64,000 nt of DNA from JAYWGN01 sp043778255 (GTDB lineage Bacteria; Bacteroidota; Bacteroidia; Chitinophagales; Chitinophagaceae), in assembly GCA_043778255.1 (NCBI GenBank), contig JAYWGN010000030.1, positions 1 to 64,000 of the forward strand, read 5' to 3'. Positions 34,008 through 42,111 of this stretch are shown piece after piece. Both the position numbers and the translations under genes were made by a program. Below the pieces are notes generated by a model, which had not been told where the DNA came from, made no database searches, and saw only the letters and a program-made list of their open reading frames with translations. The stretch's first letter is position 1, and each line of letters begins with the position of its first letter.

Positions 34008-35798
34008 TTACATCCTTTCTGGTACTTGCATTCCTAATAATTGTACGGCACTTTTTATTACATTTGCTGTAAAGCAACTTAGTTGTAATCGTAGTTGTTT
34101 TTTTTCTACTGTTTCAGCTTTGGTTACACTATGCTCCGCATAAAAAGTATTAAATGTTTTTGCCACATCAAATACATAGTTAGCTATAATTGAGGGGTTG
34201 TTTTCGTGGCAAGCCGTATGTAGTATTGTAGTGTATTGTTCTATTTTAAACAATAATTGCTTTTCTAACTTTAGTAACTCACTAGTGCCATTTATTGTAA
34301 TTTTTACGTTTTCACTAAATTCATTTTTACGCAATATTGATTTTATACGGGCATAAGTATATTGTATAAATGGCCCCGTAAAGCCTATAAACTCAATGCT
34401 TTCTTCTGGGTTAAATACCATTTTCTTTTTAGGGTCTACCCTTAGCAAATAAAATTTGGTAGCTCCCAAACCAACTGTTGTGTATAGTGCATCTAACTCA
34501 TCACTTGTAAAATCATCGGCTTTGCCATGCTTAATAGTTTCATCTTTACTCTTTTGTAACATTTCAGCTACTATATCATCGGCATCTACTACTGTACCTT
34601 CCCTACTCTTCATTTTGCCTTGGGGCAACTCCACCATACCATAGCTTAGGTGGTATATATCGTTGGCATAAGGCAGCTCCAATTTTTGGCAAATTAACTT
34701 TAGCACAGCCATGTGGTAATCTTGTTCATTACCAATTACATATAGGCTACTATCAATTTTGAACTCCTCATATTTTTGTTGTGCTAAGCCAATATCTTGT
34801 GTTATATATACCGATGTACCGTCTTTACGTTGTACTATTTTTTCATCTAACCCATCATTTGTTAAGTCAATCCATATACTTCCATCATCTTTTTTGTAAA
34901 ATGTATTGTTGGCTAAGCCTTGCTGTACGGTATCTTTTCCTAACAAGTAGGTATTACTTTCAAAGTAAGTTTTATCAAAATCGCTGCCAATTTTTTTATA
35001 GGTAGCATCAAAACCTTCATACACCCAACTATTCATGGTACGCCATAATTGTATTACATCAGCATTACCAAGCTCCCACTGCAACAGCATTTGCTGAGCT
35101 TGTTTATATATTGGGGCTTCTTTTTCGGCTTCTTTTTCGTCCATACCATTATCACACAATTCTTGCATTTGAGCTTTATATACATCGTTAAATTTTACGT
35201 AGTACTCACCTACAAAATGGTCGCCTTTGGTACCAGTACTTTGTGGAGTGGCACCATTAGCATACAGTTGCCATGCTATCATGCTTTTACAAATATGTAT
35301 GCCACGGTCATTTACAATACAGGTTTTAAATACTTCATAGCCATTAGCTTTATATATTTCGGCTATACTCCAACCCAAAAAATTATTGCGTAAATGCCCT
35401 AGGTGTAAGGGTTTGTTAGTATTAGGTGACGAATATTCCACCATTACTTTTTTACCATTTAGCTCTTTTTTACCAAAGCATATATCATTATAATATATAC
35501 TAAGCAAATTGGTATAGTATGTATCATTTACCGTAAGGCTCAAAAAACCTTTTACAACACTATACTTAGTAAATAATGTAGGATGTTGGGTAATTATAAC
35601 ATTGCCAATGCTAGTACCTAACTCGGCAGGGCTTAGTTGCAATTGCTTTATTAAACTAAATAATACTATGGTATAATCACCCTCAAACTCTGGCTTAGTT
35701 TCACTTATTTGTACTTGTATGCTATTAGGCGGTAGCTTATATAATGTTGCTATTGTATTATTTGCAATTAACTGTAGTTGTGCTAGTATGGTGGTCAT
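34008..35798 (-). CDS. argS: Arginyl-tRNA synthetase
   Basis: A class I aminoacyl-tRNA synthetase of 596 aa that attaches arginine to tRNA-Arg. It has the HIGH motif in PNTNKPLHLGHLRNN (about 120-134) and GKMKSREGTVVDADD (about 392-406, ArgS form of KMSKS). An N-terminal Add1-like domain and a DALR C-terminal anticodon-binding domain (TYARIKSILRK onward) complete it. Its length is normal. A TATTTTTG box (35803-35810 on the + coordinates) ends 4 nt before the ATG, which implies a leaderless or near-leaderless mRNA. It is convergent with the 33549 gene (6-bp gap). Confidence 0.96.
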   Translation of the reverse strand: MTTILAQLQLIANNTIATLYKLPPNSIQVQISETKPEFEGDYTIVLFSLIKQLQLSPAELGTSIGNVIITQHPTLFTKYSVVKGFLSLTVNDTYYTNLLSIYYNDICFGKKELNGKKVMVEYSSPNTNKPLHLGHLRNNFLGWSIAEIYKANGYEVFKTCIVNDRGIHICKSMIAWQLYANGATPQSTGTKGDHFVGEYYVKFNDVYKAQMQELCDNGMDEKEAEKEAPIYKQAQQMLLQWELGNADVIQLWRTMNSWVYEGFDATYKKIGSDFDKTYFESNTYLLGKDTVQQGLANNTFYKKDDGSIWIDLTNDGLDEKIVQRKDGTSVYITQDIGLAQQKYEEFKIDSSLYVIGNEQDYHMAVLKLICQKLELPYANDIYHLSYGMVELPQGKMKSREGTVVDADDIVAEMLQKSKDETIKHGKADDFTSDELDALYTTVGLGATKFYLLRVDPKKKMVFNPEESIEFIGFTGPFIQYTYARIKSILRKNEFSENVKITINGTSELLKLEKQLLFKIEQYTTILHTACHENNPSIIANYVFDVAKTFNTFYAEHSVTKAETVEKKQLRLQLSCFTANVIKSAVQLLGMQVPERM

Positions 35799-35802
35799 AC
35801 TG

Positions 35803-35810
35803 CAAAAATA
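35803..35810 (-). promoter_or_regulatory. -7 box TATTTTTG of argS, adjacent to start
   Basis: An exact TAnnTTTG match with only 4 nt between the motif and the ATG. Confidence 0.6.
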
Positions 35811-35860
35811 GTTATTTGAGTTTTACAAAAAATTAAATTTTTTGATGTAAATAATTATAT

Positions 35861-35879
35861 ACTTATCTTTACCATAAGT
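35861..35879. promoter_or_regulatory. Candidate HigA operator overlapping a -7 box
   Basis: An inverted repeat ACTTAT-N7-ATAAGT sits 10 bp upstream of higB and overlaps TATCTTTA, one mismatch from TAnnTTTG. Its position suits autorepression by the HigBA complex. Confidence 0.45.
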
Positions 35880-35889
35880 AGTTGATTTT

Positions 35890-36171
35890 ATGATTACATC
35901 ATTTGGCAGTAAGGAAACAGAAAAAATATGGAATGGTATAAGAATAAAAAAATTACCCTTAGAAATTCAAAATATTGGTAGGCGTAAATTAAGAATGCTT
36001 AACAATGCACATAGTTTACAAGATTTGTTGGTACCTCCTGCCAATAGGCTTGAAAAGTTAAAAGGAGATTTAAAAAAATACCATAGTATAAGAATAAATG
36101 ACCAATGGCGAATTATTTTTACATGGGATGAAGGAAATGCAACATTAGCAACAATTATAGATTACCATTAA
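35890..36171 (+). CDS. higB: HigB-family toxin (RelE/ParE superfamily mRNA interferase)
   Basis: A 93-aa protein matching the HigB pattern: ITSFGSKETEKIWNG at the start, RRKLRMLNNAHSLQDLLVPPANRLEKLKGD in the middle and YHSIRINDQWRIIFTWDEGNATLATIIDYH at the end. In the family it cleaves ribosome-bound mRNA. The toxin-first order and the 6-bp gap to the antitoxin are typical of higBA. It lies between two core genes, argS and an SPFH protein, with no mobility gene close by. Confidence 0.93.
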   Translation: MITSFGSKETEKIWNGIRIKKLPLEIQNIGRRKLRMLNNAHSLQDLLVPPANRLEKLKGDLKKYHSIRINDQWRIIFTWDEGNATLATIIDYH

Positions 36172-36177
36172 ATTAAA

Positions 36178-36486
36178 ATGACTAAGCTTAAAAACATACA
36201 CCCAGGTGAAATATTATTAGAGGAATTTTTACGACCAATGCAAATTTCGCAATACAGGTTAGCAAAAAGCATACGAGTACCTCAGGTACGTATATCTCAA
36301 ATTGTAAATGGCACAAGGAGTATTACCGCCGATACAGCAGTAAGGCTTAGTGCATTTTTTGGTACATCATCAAAGTTTTGGTTAGGCTTACAAAACGACT
36401 ATGATTTGGAAAGTGAGGAAGAAGTAAATAAAGAAATTGTAAAAGAAATTAGACTACTAAAAAATGAACATTTATTAATAATGTAA
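36178..36486 (+). CDS. higA: HigA-family antitoxin (XRE helix-turn-helix)
   Basis: A 102-aa protein opening with HPGEILLEEFL, a HigA hallmark. The helix-turn-helix ISQYRLAKSIRVPQVRISQIVNGTRSIT and FFGTSSKFWLGLQNDYDLE follow. It neutralises HigB and should repress the pair by binding upstream. It begins 6 bp after higB and is convergent with the SPFH gene. Confidence 0.94.
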   Translation: MTKLKNIHPGEILLEEFLRPMQISQYRLAKSIRVPQVRISQIVNGTRSITADTAVRLSAFFGTSSKFWLGLQNDYDLESEEEVNKEIVKEIRLLKNEHLLIM

Positions 36487-36495
36487 TTAATTCGA

Positions 36496-37422
36496 TTACG
36501 TTCCACTCTGCCTTACCATCATGGCTTGTATTTGTTTCATCGTTTTTTCCATACCCTCGGCACTTCCATCTAGGAATATTACGTTGCCCTTACCGTACTC
36601 AGCAAAGTTTTTTACTGCCTCGGTCCACATACTAAATAATATTACATTAGTATCGAGGTTGGCCTGCTTCATTTCTTCAGCGGCTTGGCTCATACCCTTG
36701 GCTACTTCTTGTCGGAATAATGCCACACCCTGTCCACGTAATTGGGCAGCAGTTTTTTCGGCTTCGGCACTTATTTTTATGGCATTTCCCTCAGCTTCGG
36801 CTGCTTTTGTTTTGGTTATTAGCAAGGCTTGTCCCTCATTTTCAGCAGCAGCTTTTAAGTTATTACTTGCTACTACTTTACTCATACTATCCAGTATAAG
36901 TTTATCAAATGTTATATCATTTATTTGCAAATCTTGCAAATGGTACCCCCAACTTTCAAGTACATGATCAATTTGTTCTTTTACATATTCTACAATTTCT
37001 TGCCTTGCGGTAAGTATTTCAGCTTGTTTTTTGGTAGCTACATAAGCTCTTATACTTCCCTCAACGGTTCGTATAAGTGCTTGCATCAAATCTTTTTCAC
37101 TAATAAATTTGAAGGCAACATTTTTTACTACTTCCTCACTTTGGTTCATTACAGAAAAAAGCAACATCGATTTAAAATAAACATTTGCTTGGTCCACTGT
37201 AACAGCTTGAAACTCTAATTCCACACTTCTATTTTGTATGGATACTCGTTTGAACACAGTTTCAATTAATGGTATTTTAAATGCAAGCCCTGGGCCAACG
37301 GCTCTTCGGTACTTGCCAAACATTGTAATAACTGCCATTGTACCCTGGTTTACAGTAAATAACCCTCCAAAAAATATAATAACAGGTATAATAACCCACC
37401 AATATTGAATATAATTTTCCAT
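36496..37422 (-). CDS. SPFH/Band 7 (stomatin/prohibitin-like) membrane protein
   Basis: A 308-aa protein with an N-terminal helix (YWWVIIPVIIFFGGLFTV) followed by the Band 7 domain (QGTMAVITMFGKYRRAVGPGLAFKIPLIETVFKRVSIQNRS in pieces, about 25-200). A long Ala/Glu-rich helix follows (TKAAEAEGNAIKISAEAEKTAAQLRGQG). Members form large oligomeric rings on the membrane and modulate proteases or microdomains. The length and order suit HflC or stomatin-like proteins. It has no nfeD or protease partner next to it. Convergent with higBA. Confidence 0.9.
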   Translation of the reverse strand: MENYIQYWWVIIPVIIFFGGLFTVNQGTMAVITMFGKYRRAVGPGLAFKIPLIETVFKRVSIQNRSVELEFQAVTVDQANVYFKSMLLFSVMNQSEEVVKNVAFKFISEKDLMQALIRTVEGSIRAYVATKKQAEILTARQEIVEYVKEQIDHVLESWGYHLQDLQINDITFDKLILDSMSKVVASNNLKAAAENEGQALLITKTKAAEAEGNAIKISAEAEKTAAQLRGQGVALFRQEVAKGMSQAAEEMKQANLDTNVILFSMWTEAVKNFAEYGKGNVIFLDGSAEGMEKTMKQIQAMMVRQSGT

Positions 37423-37698
37423 AATTTATTTTACAATTTGTTTTTAATTAATTATGGTGTAAGGTAACCTTATTTTCAACATAGCTAATAATAAATTGTA
37501 TTTTTTTTATCACGAAATGATAAATAGCACAATATTTGCATTTAACAATATTGTAACAATTGAAATTTTTTTATACGTAAATTATAGGTAGCACAAAACC
37601 ACATAAATAATTGTATTACTACTGAGCAATAAATAGTGGTATTAGTACGTTGTAATGTAGTAAAAGTTTTTATAATTTACATCCAATCCCAATATACT

Positions 37699-39132
37699 AT
37701 GCAAAGTTTATTTACCAAAATGTTTGAGAAGAATGCTCAATATCTCAAAAACAATAATTATGATGGATTTAGAAAAAAAATATTCTTGCTGCTTTGTATT
37801 ATCACTATTTTGGTTGTAATAAGCCGAATAATTATTATACAAACTTTCGGCGAAAATAATTTCACCAGTATTTCTTTTCTTATAAATATTTTACCAGCTA
37901 TAGTTGCTATTACAGCGGTATCACTAATTATTTATAATAATTATACTGCCGGTAAATTAATTATGCTAACCCTCATTCCTTTGTTTACACTACTTATATC
38001 AGTAACGGAAAAAGAAAATTCAGTTGGTATTTTATTTTTACTATTTGCATTGGTTACATTAATATTTCAAGATAAAAAAGTTAACCTAATCCTCAGCTTT
38101 TTACTTAACATTAGCTGCTATGCACTTGACCAATTTTATTTTTATCAACTAAGCCATACTGTTGATAATTATAAAAATTTAGCCCTGTTATTACTCAATG
38201 CTACATTGTTTTTTAGTATTACTTTTTTTCTATTATATTATTTAAAAAGCACCATCAACTTTTATTTGCAGCGAATGACTAACGATAATAATGCTTTGGC
38301 TAATATTAATACTGACTTAATACTAATGCATACTGAGTTGAAAGAAAAAAATAAAAAATTGGAGAGTGATCAATTTGAAATGTACAGCAATAGCAAACAT
38401 TTGAGCAAAATATTTTCAGTAATATCACACGATTTAAAATCGCCCTTAGTAAGTGTAAAAAATATATTGAATTATACTAAAGATTTGCAAGAAGATGGCA
38501 AACATGTAATAGTACAATACATACCCGAAATTGGTAAAACAGTAACCAACACTTTAGCCTTATTAGATAATTTGTTAGCCTGGAGCCGCAACCAAAATAC
38601 TAGTGAAATAAAACAAGAAGTTGTACATGTAAAAGCTATAATAGATGAAGTAGTGGAATTATACAGCTTACCTATAAAGTCAAAAAGTATTAATTTCCAA
38701 GTTGAAAATCCTTTAAATGCCTTTGTATCATTTAACAAACCAATGTTGCACACTGTACTACGTAACTTAATATCTAATGCTGTAAAATTTACACCGATAG
38801 GTGGAAAAACAAAAATAGTAGTACTCCCCGTTAATAATAATATAAGGATACAAGTATGTAACGAAGTGGACAATGTAACTGATGAAACAATTGAAAAACT
38901 GAATAGAAATATTGATATATTACAAAATGGTACTGCTGGCGAATGTGGCTCTGGCTTTGGCTTGGTGGTGGCAAAAGATTTTTTAGAAAGTAACAATACC
39001 CAACTAGTATTTAACCAAAAAAATAATAAAATAGTAATTGCTGAATTTGTTGTAAAAGGTTATAATAACACCAAATTAAAAGCAGTAACAACCAAGCAAA
39101 TGCCAAATTACACTATTGCATTTGCAAGGTAA
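37699..39132 (+). CDS. Membrane sensor histidine kinase (HisKA + HATPase), orphan
   Basis: About 477 aa from the ATG at 37699. Six hydrophobic helices occupy residues 25-190 (IFLLLCIITILVVISRIIIIQ, ISFLINILPAIVAITAVSLIIY, LIMLTLIPLFTLLISV and others). A coiled-coil linker leads to HisKA with VISHDLKSPLVSVKNIL (phosphoacceptor His about 239) and HATPase_c with LRNLISNAVKFTP and GSGFGLVVAKDFL. It has no clear periplasmic sensor domain, so it may sense within the membrane. No response regulator gene adjoins, so the partner must be elsewhere. The earlier start at 37636 adds residues with no support. Confidence 0.9.
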   Translation: MQSLFTKMFEKNAQYLKNNNYDGFRKKIFLLLCIITILVVISRIIIIQTFGENNFTSISFLINILPAIVAITAVSLIIYNNYTAGKLIMLTLIPLFTLLISVTEKENSVGILFLLFALVTLIFQDKKVNLILSFLLNISCYALDQFYFYQLSHTVDNYKNLALLLLNATLFFSITFFLLYYLKSTINFYLQRMTNDNNALANINTDLILMHTELKEKNKKLESDQFEMYSNSKHLSKIFSVISHDLKSPLVSVKNILNYTKDLQEDGKHVIVQYIPEIGKTVTNTLALLDNLLAWSRNQNTSEIKQEVVHVKAIIDEVVELYSLPIKSKSINFQVENPLNAFVSFNKPMLHTVLRNLISNAVKFTPIGGKTKIVVLPVNNNIRIQVCNEVDNVTDETIEKLNRNIDILQNGTAGECGSGFGLVVAKDFLESNNTQLVFNQKNNKIVIAEFVVKGYNNTKLKAVTTKQMPNYTIAFAR

Positions 39133-39254
39133 CTAGGTTGCTCATCAATTTATAATTAAGTTAAAGTTAGGCCACTCTATTTTTATTTACATAAAAAAAT
39201 TGTATTATTGTGTAGCACATTACATTTTTTTTTGTACCACAAAAAAATAAAAAT

Positions 39255-40151
39255 ATGATTGATACTAAATTTGTTGATATTAACAACTCACCAATAAACA
39301 TAGCAAAGCAACAAGCTATTCAATTTGAACGTAGTAAAAACAGTAAAGCTTTACTATATACTATTGTAATAGCAGCTATTTTATTTATAATATTTATTAC
39401 CGTATCATGGCAAAAGCCCGAACCTGAATTGCCGCTTAAAGAAGACCTGGTAGAAATTGCCATAAGCGATGATATTGTAAACTTAGGAAACCAAATGGAA
39501 GGCAAAGGTGATATACAACCCTTAGCCAAAGGCGATTATGCACCACTTGACCCTGCTCCAGTAAGCACCCAGCCCGAACCCAACACTACCCCACCCGACG
39601 ACCCATTAGTGGACGATAATAATAATGAAGAACCCACTACTGTAAACAAACCAACTGTAAAGCCACCAGTTACAAGAGTAAACCCTAAGCCTGTAAGTAG
39701 TACCATTGCTACCAACCCCAAACCTAACCCAACACCTGCTCCACCACAGCCAAAAGGATTATTTAAAAAAAATAATGGAACTGGAACAGGTGGCAATAAT
39801 GCCACTACTAATAATGATAGTTACAGCCAAGGCAATACAAATGGTAATGGCGATAAAGGCGAATACAATGGCTCACCTACTGGCAGCGGAAGCCGAATTA
39901 CAAATGCTAACCCAACCAACCGTGGCGAAATAGAAAGATTAGCCGAACAAAGCGGCACTAACTATAAGGGCAAAGTAAAACTTGTAGTTAGGGTTGATGA
40001 AAATGGAAATGTAACACAAGTGTTACAAAATTCGCCATCGCCAGCAAGTAAAGAAGCCAAAACATTTGCTAACCAAGTAGCTTACAAACTCAAATATACC
40101 AAAGGTGCTGATGGTAGAAATATTCAATTCACTCTCGATTTTGATTTTTAG
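39255..40151 (+). CDS. TonB-like energy-transducer protein with Pro/Asn-rich linker
   Basis: A 298-aa protein with an N-terminal cytoplasmic tail and one helix (ALLYTIVIAAILFIIFITV, about 33-52). A long Pro-rich then Gly/Asn-rich periplasmic spacer (about 90-220, e.g. PKPNPTPAPPQPKG) leads to a C-terminal domain (KGKVKLVVRVDENGNVTQVLQN...AYKLKYTKGADGRNIQFTLDFDF) that resembles the TonB C-terminal beta domain. No exbB/exbD neighbours were seen. Members couple inner-membrane energy to outer-membrane receptors. The role here is inference. Confidence 0.8.
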   Translation: MIDTKFVDINNSPINIAKQQAIQFERSKNSKALLYTIVIAAILFIIFITVSWQKPEPELPLKEDLVEIAISDDIVNLGNQMEGKGDIQPLAKGDYAPLDPAPVSTQPEPNTTPPDDPLVDDNNNEEPTTVNKPTVKPPVTRVNPKPVSSTIATNPKPNPTPAPPQPKGLFKKNNGTGTGGNNATTNNDSYSQGNTNGNGDKGEYNGSPTGSGSRITNANPTNRGEIERLAEQSGTNYKGKVKLVVRVDENGNVTQVLQNSPSPASKEAKTFANQVAYKLKYTKGADGRNIQFTLDFDF

Positions 40152-40157
40152 AACTAT

Positions 40158-40165
40158 TATATTTG
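40158..40165 (+). promoter_or_regulatory. -7 box TATATTTG of the 40179 gene
   Basis: An exact TAnnTTTG match, 13 nt before the ATG, predicting a leader of about 8 nt. Confidence 0.5.
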
Positions 40166-40178
40166 CCTAAAACAATGT

Positions 40179-40769
40179 ATGGCAAATGCACTTACCAAAC
40201 TACAATTAGAAGAAGAAAAAACAGTTGCATACCTCGCCATAAGAGATGAGTTAAAGACTGGACAACTAGTATTTTGCTCAGGCAAGTATTTGTTTTCGGG
40301 CATTATACAAAGGCTTACCAAAAGTGTATGGAGCCATGTAGCCATTATATACAAAGATGAAAAATTAGGACGTATACTCATACTAGAAGCTGAACCTCAA
40401 ATAGGTATTAGGCTTATACCCTTATCAAAATATTTGAAAGATTATAAAGGCACTAATAAACCCTACAAAGGACTAATGTATATAGCCGATATGAAAGAGG
40501 CATTTACAGCACATCAGTTAAATAGTGCCATTAGCTTTGGGCTTGATGAACTTACCCGACCTTATGACAATTGGGAAATTATAAGAATTATGCTTAGGAT
40601 ATTATTTAGGGTAGGCAAACGAGAAAGAAACCGCAACTATATTTGTTCAGAATTGGTGAGGGAAGCATTTGCCAAAACAGGTTTGCACTTTCCGTTAACC
40701 AACAGCTTTATAAGCCCTCAGGGCATTTGGACAGATAGACGAGTAGAAAAGAAATATAGAATACTTTGA
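40179..40769 (+). CDS. YiiX-like permuted papain-fold cysteine hydrolase
   Basis: A 196-aa protein with the pattern of the YaeF/YiiX (NlpC/P60-related, permuted papain) family: LKTGQLVFCSG, KSVWSHVAIIYKDEK with the catalytic His, ILEAEPQIGIRLIPLSKY with the conserved Glu/Ala, and NRNYICSELVREAFAKTG with the catalytic Cys. The family acts on lipids or peptidoglycan-type amides, and the substrate here is unknown. No signal peptide was seen. It follows the TonB-like gene by 27 bp. Right after the stop comes a minisatellite. Confidence 0.85.
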   Translation: MANALTKLQLEEEKTVAYLAIRDELKTGQLVFCSGKYLFSGIIQRLTKSVWSHVAIIYKDEKLGRILILEAEPQIGIRLIPLSKYLKDYKGTNKPYKGLMYIADMKEAFTAHQLNSAISFGLDELTRPYDNWEIIRIMLRILFRVGKRERNRNYICSELVREAFAKTGLHFPLTNSFISPQGIWTDRRVEKKYRIL

Positions 40770-40770
40770 G

Positions 40771-40798
40771 GATTTTTGATTTTTGATTTTTGATTTTT
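40771..40798. repeat. (GATTTTT)4 tandem repeat
   Basis: Four near-perfect 7-bp units start 1 bp after the YiiX-like stop. Confidence 0.85.
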
Positions 40799-40803
40799 TG
40801 ACT

Positions 40804-41008
40804 CTTTTGACCCATTTGACCCATTTGACCCATTTGACCCATTTGACTCATTTGACTCATTTGACTCATTTGGTTCATTTGACTTATTTGACTCATTGAC
40901 TCATTTGACACATTTGACTCATTGACTCATTTGACTTATTTGACCCATCTGACTCCTTTGACCCATTTGACCAATTTGACTCATTTGACTCATTGACTCA
41001 TTTGACTG
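40804..41008. repeat. 9-bp minisatellite TTTGACYCA, about 22 units
   Basis: Units alternate between CCCA and CTCA endings, and a few units lack one T (8 bp). The whole region between 40769 and 41060 is this repeat with no coding content. Each unit carries TTGAC and many carry the palindrome TGACTCA or TGAGTCA. Confidence 0.92.
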
Positions 41009-41059
41009 CTTTTGTGTAATAATTCCATTAGCTGCATCTTACTTTAAAATAATAAAAAG

Positions 41060-42019
41060 ATGCAACCCTTACAACTTATAATTGATAGCCCTTGTACCCA
41101 AAACTGGGATACTATGCTACCCCAAACCAATGGCAAACATTGCAACCAATGCAATAAAACTGTTGTGGATTTTACTTACATGACCGATAATGAAGTATTG
41201 CACTATTTTACCAACAATACAAACCAAAATATATGTGGACGATTGGCTGAAAGCCAATTAAATAGAGATGTTGCTTTGCAACTACCAATGGTAAATAACC
41301 CTAGTAAGTGGTACTTAAAGTATGTAGCTTTAAGTTTATTATTTGTAAATAATTATAAAGCTAATGCCCAAATGGGCAAAATTAGACTACCTGAAAAAGT
41401 ATGCAATAAGGATACCATAATGCCAAAAATAAGCACTAAAAATTTACAAGGTAAAATAGTTAGTACAAATGTAAAAAGTGTAGCAAAAGCAAATATAATG
41501 TTGGGAGGAGTAAGATGTATAAATAAAGATATAAAACCCTTACTAATAGTTGATGGTAAAATAACAGCACTTGGAGATATAAATATAATAAATCCGAATG
41601 TAATAGAGGCTGTAAGCATACTAAGTACCGCTGCTACTACTGCATTATATGGACCAGATGGAGTTGGTGGAGCATTGTTGGTTACTACCAAAAAAATTAC
41701 TCCGCTCAAAAAAATGATTAAAAAAGTAAAAGATACTATTACGATACAAAAGCATTTAAGCAAACCAACCATAAAGGTATTTCCTAACCCAGTTAGTATA
41801 GGTAGTATAGTTAGTGTTGTTAGTAACAATATAACTAATAACAATTGTAACCTTTCAATATATAATAGCAGTAGGCAATTAATAGAAACATTTAACCTAA
41901 ATACTAATAATAAATTTACATTTACAATAAGTAGTAAATACAGTACAGGCCTATATTACATACAATTAGCAAATAGCAATAATGTTATTTTGCATTCGCA
42001 AAAGTTTATAGTGTTATAA
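41060..42019 (+). CDS. Cys-rich N-terminal protein with internal TM, TonB-plug motif and T9SS tail
   Basis: A 319-aa protein. It opens with SPCTQNWDTMLPQTNGKHCNQCNKTVVDF, a CxxC opening common to Bacteroidota anchored proteins with this start. An internal helix (YLKYVALSLLFVNNYKANA, about 84-104) follows, then a stretch like the SusC/RagA plug: LLIVDGK...NPNVIEAVSILSTAATTALYGPDGVGGALLVTTK. The type A sorting tail is TIKVFPNPVSIG...YSTGLYYIQLANS. There is no N-terminal signal peptide, so the internal helix may act as the export signal. It carries a plug motif without a barrel, so it is not a receptor. The product may be a fusion or a degenerate SusC-derived protein. Confidence 0.75.
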   Translation: MQPLQLIIDSPCTQNWDTMLPQTNGKHCNQCNKTVVDFTYMTDNEVLHYFTNNTNQNICGRLAESQLNRDVALQLPMVNNPSKWYLKYVALSLLFVNNYKANAQMGKIRLPEKVCNKDTIMPKISTKNLQGKIVSTNVKSVAKANIMLGGVRCINKDIKPLLIVDGKITALGDINIINPNVIEAVSILSTAATTALYGPDGVGGALLVTTKKITPLKKMIKKVKDTITIQKHLSKPTIKVFPNPVSIGSIVSVVSNNITNNNCNLSIYNSSRQLIETFNLNTNNKFTFTISSKYSTGLYYIQLANSNNVILHSQKFIVL

Positions 42020-42043
42020 ATCTTACTTATTTTAACAAAAATA

Positions 42044-42080
42044 AAAAAGGTCAACCTACATTATATAGATTGACCTTTTT
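42044..42080. terminator. Bidirectional rho-independent terminator
   Basis: The 11-bp stem AAAAAGGTCAA / TTGACCTTTTT (42044-42054 and 42070-42080) has A/T runs on both sides. It lies between the convergent genes ending at 42019 and 42112. Confidence 0.93.
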
Positions 42081-42111
42081 GTTGCAAAAGCATTTTTTCG
42101 TTACTTGTAAT

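Noticed and set aside
40708..40911. Minus-strand Met-Ser-Gln-Met repeat frame over the minisatellite
   Set aside because: It is just the 9-bp repeat read as three-residue units. No signal peptide or start context supports it.
40804..41008. Possible CRISPR array
   Set aside because: The units are 9 bp with no unique spacers, so it is a minisatellite. No cas gene is present.
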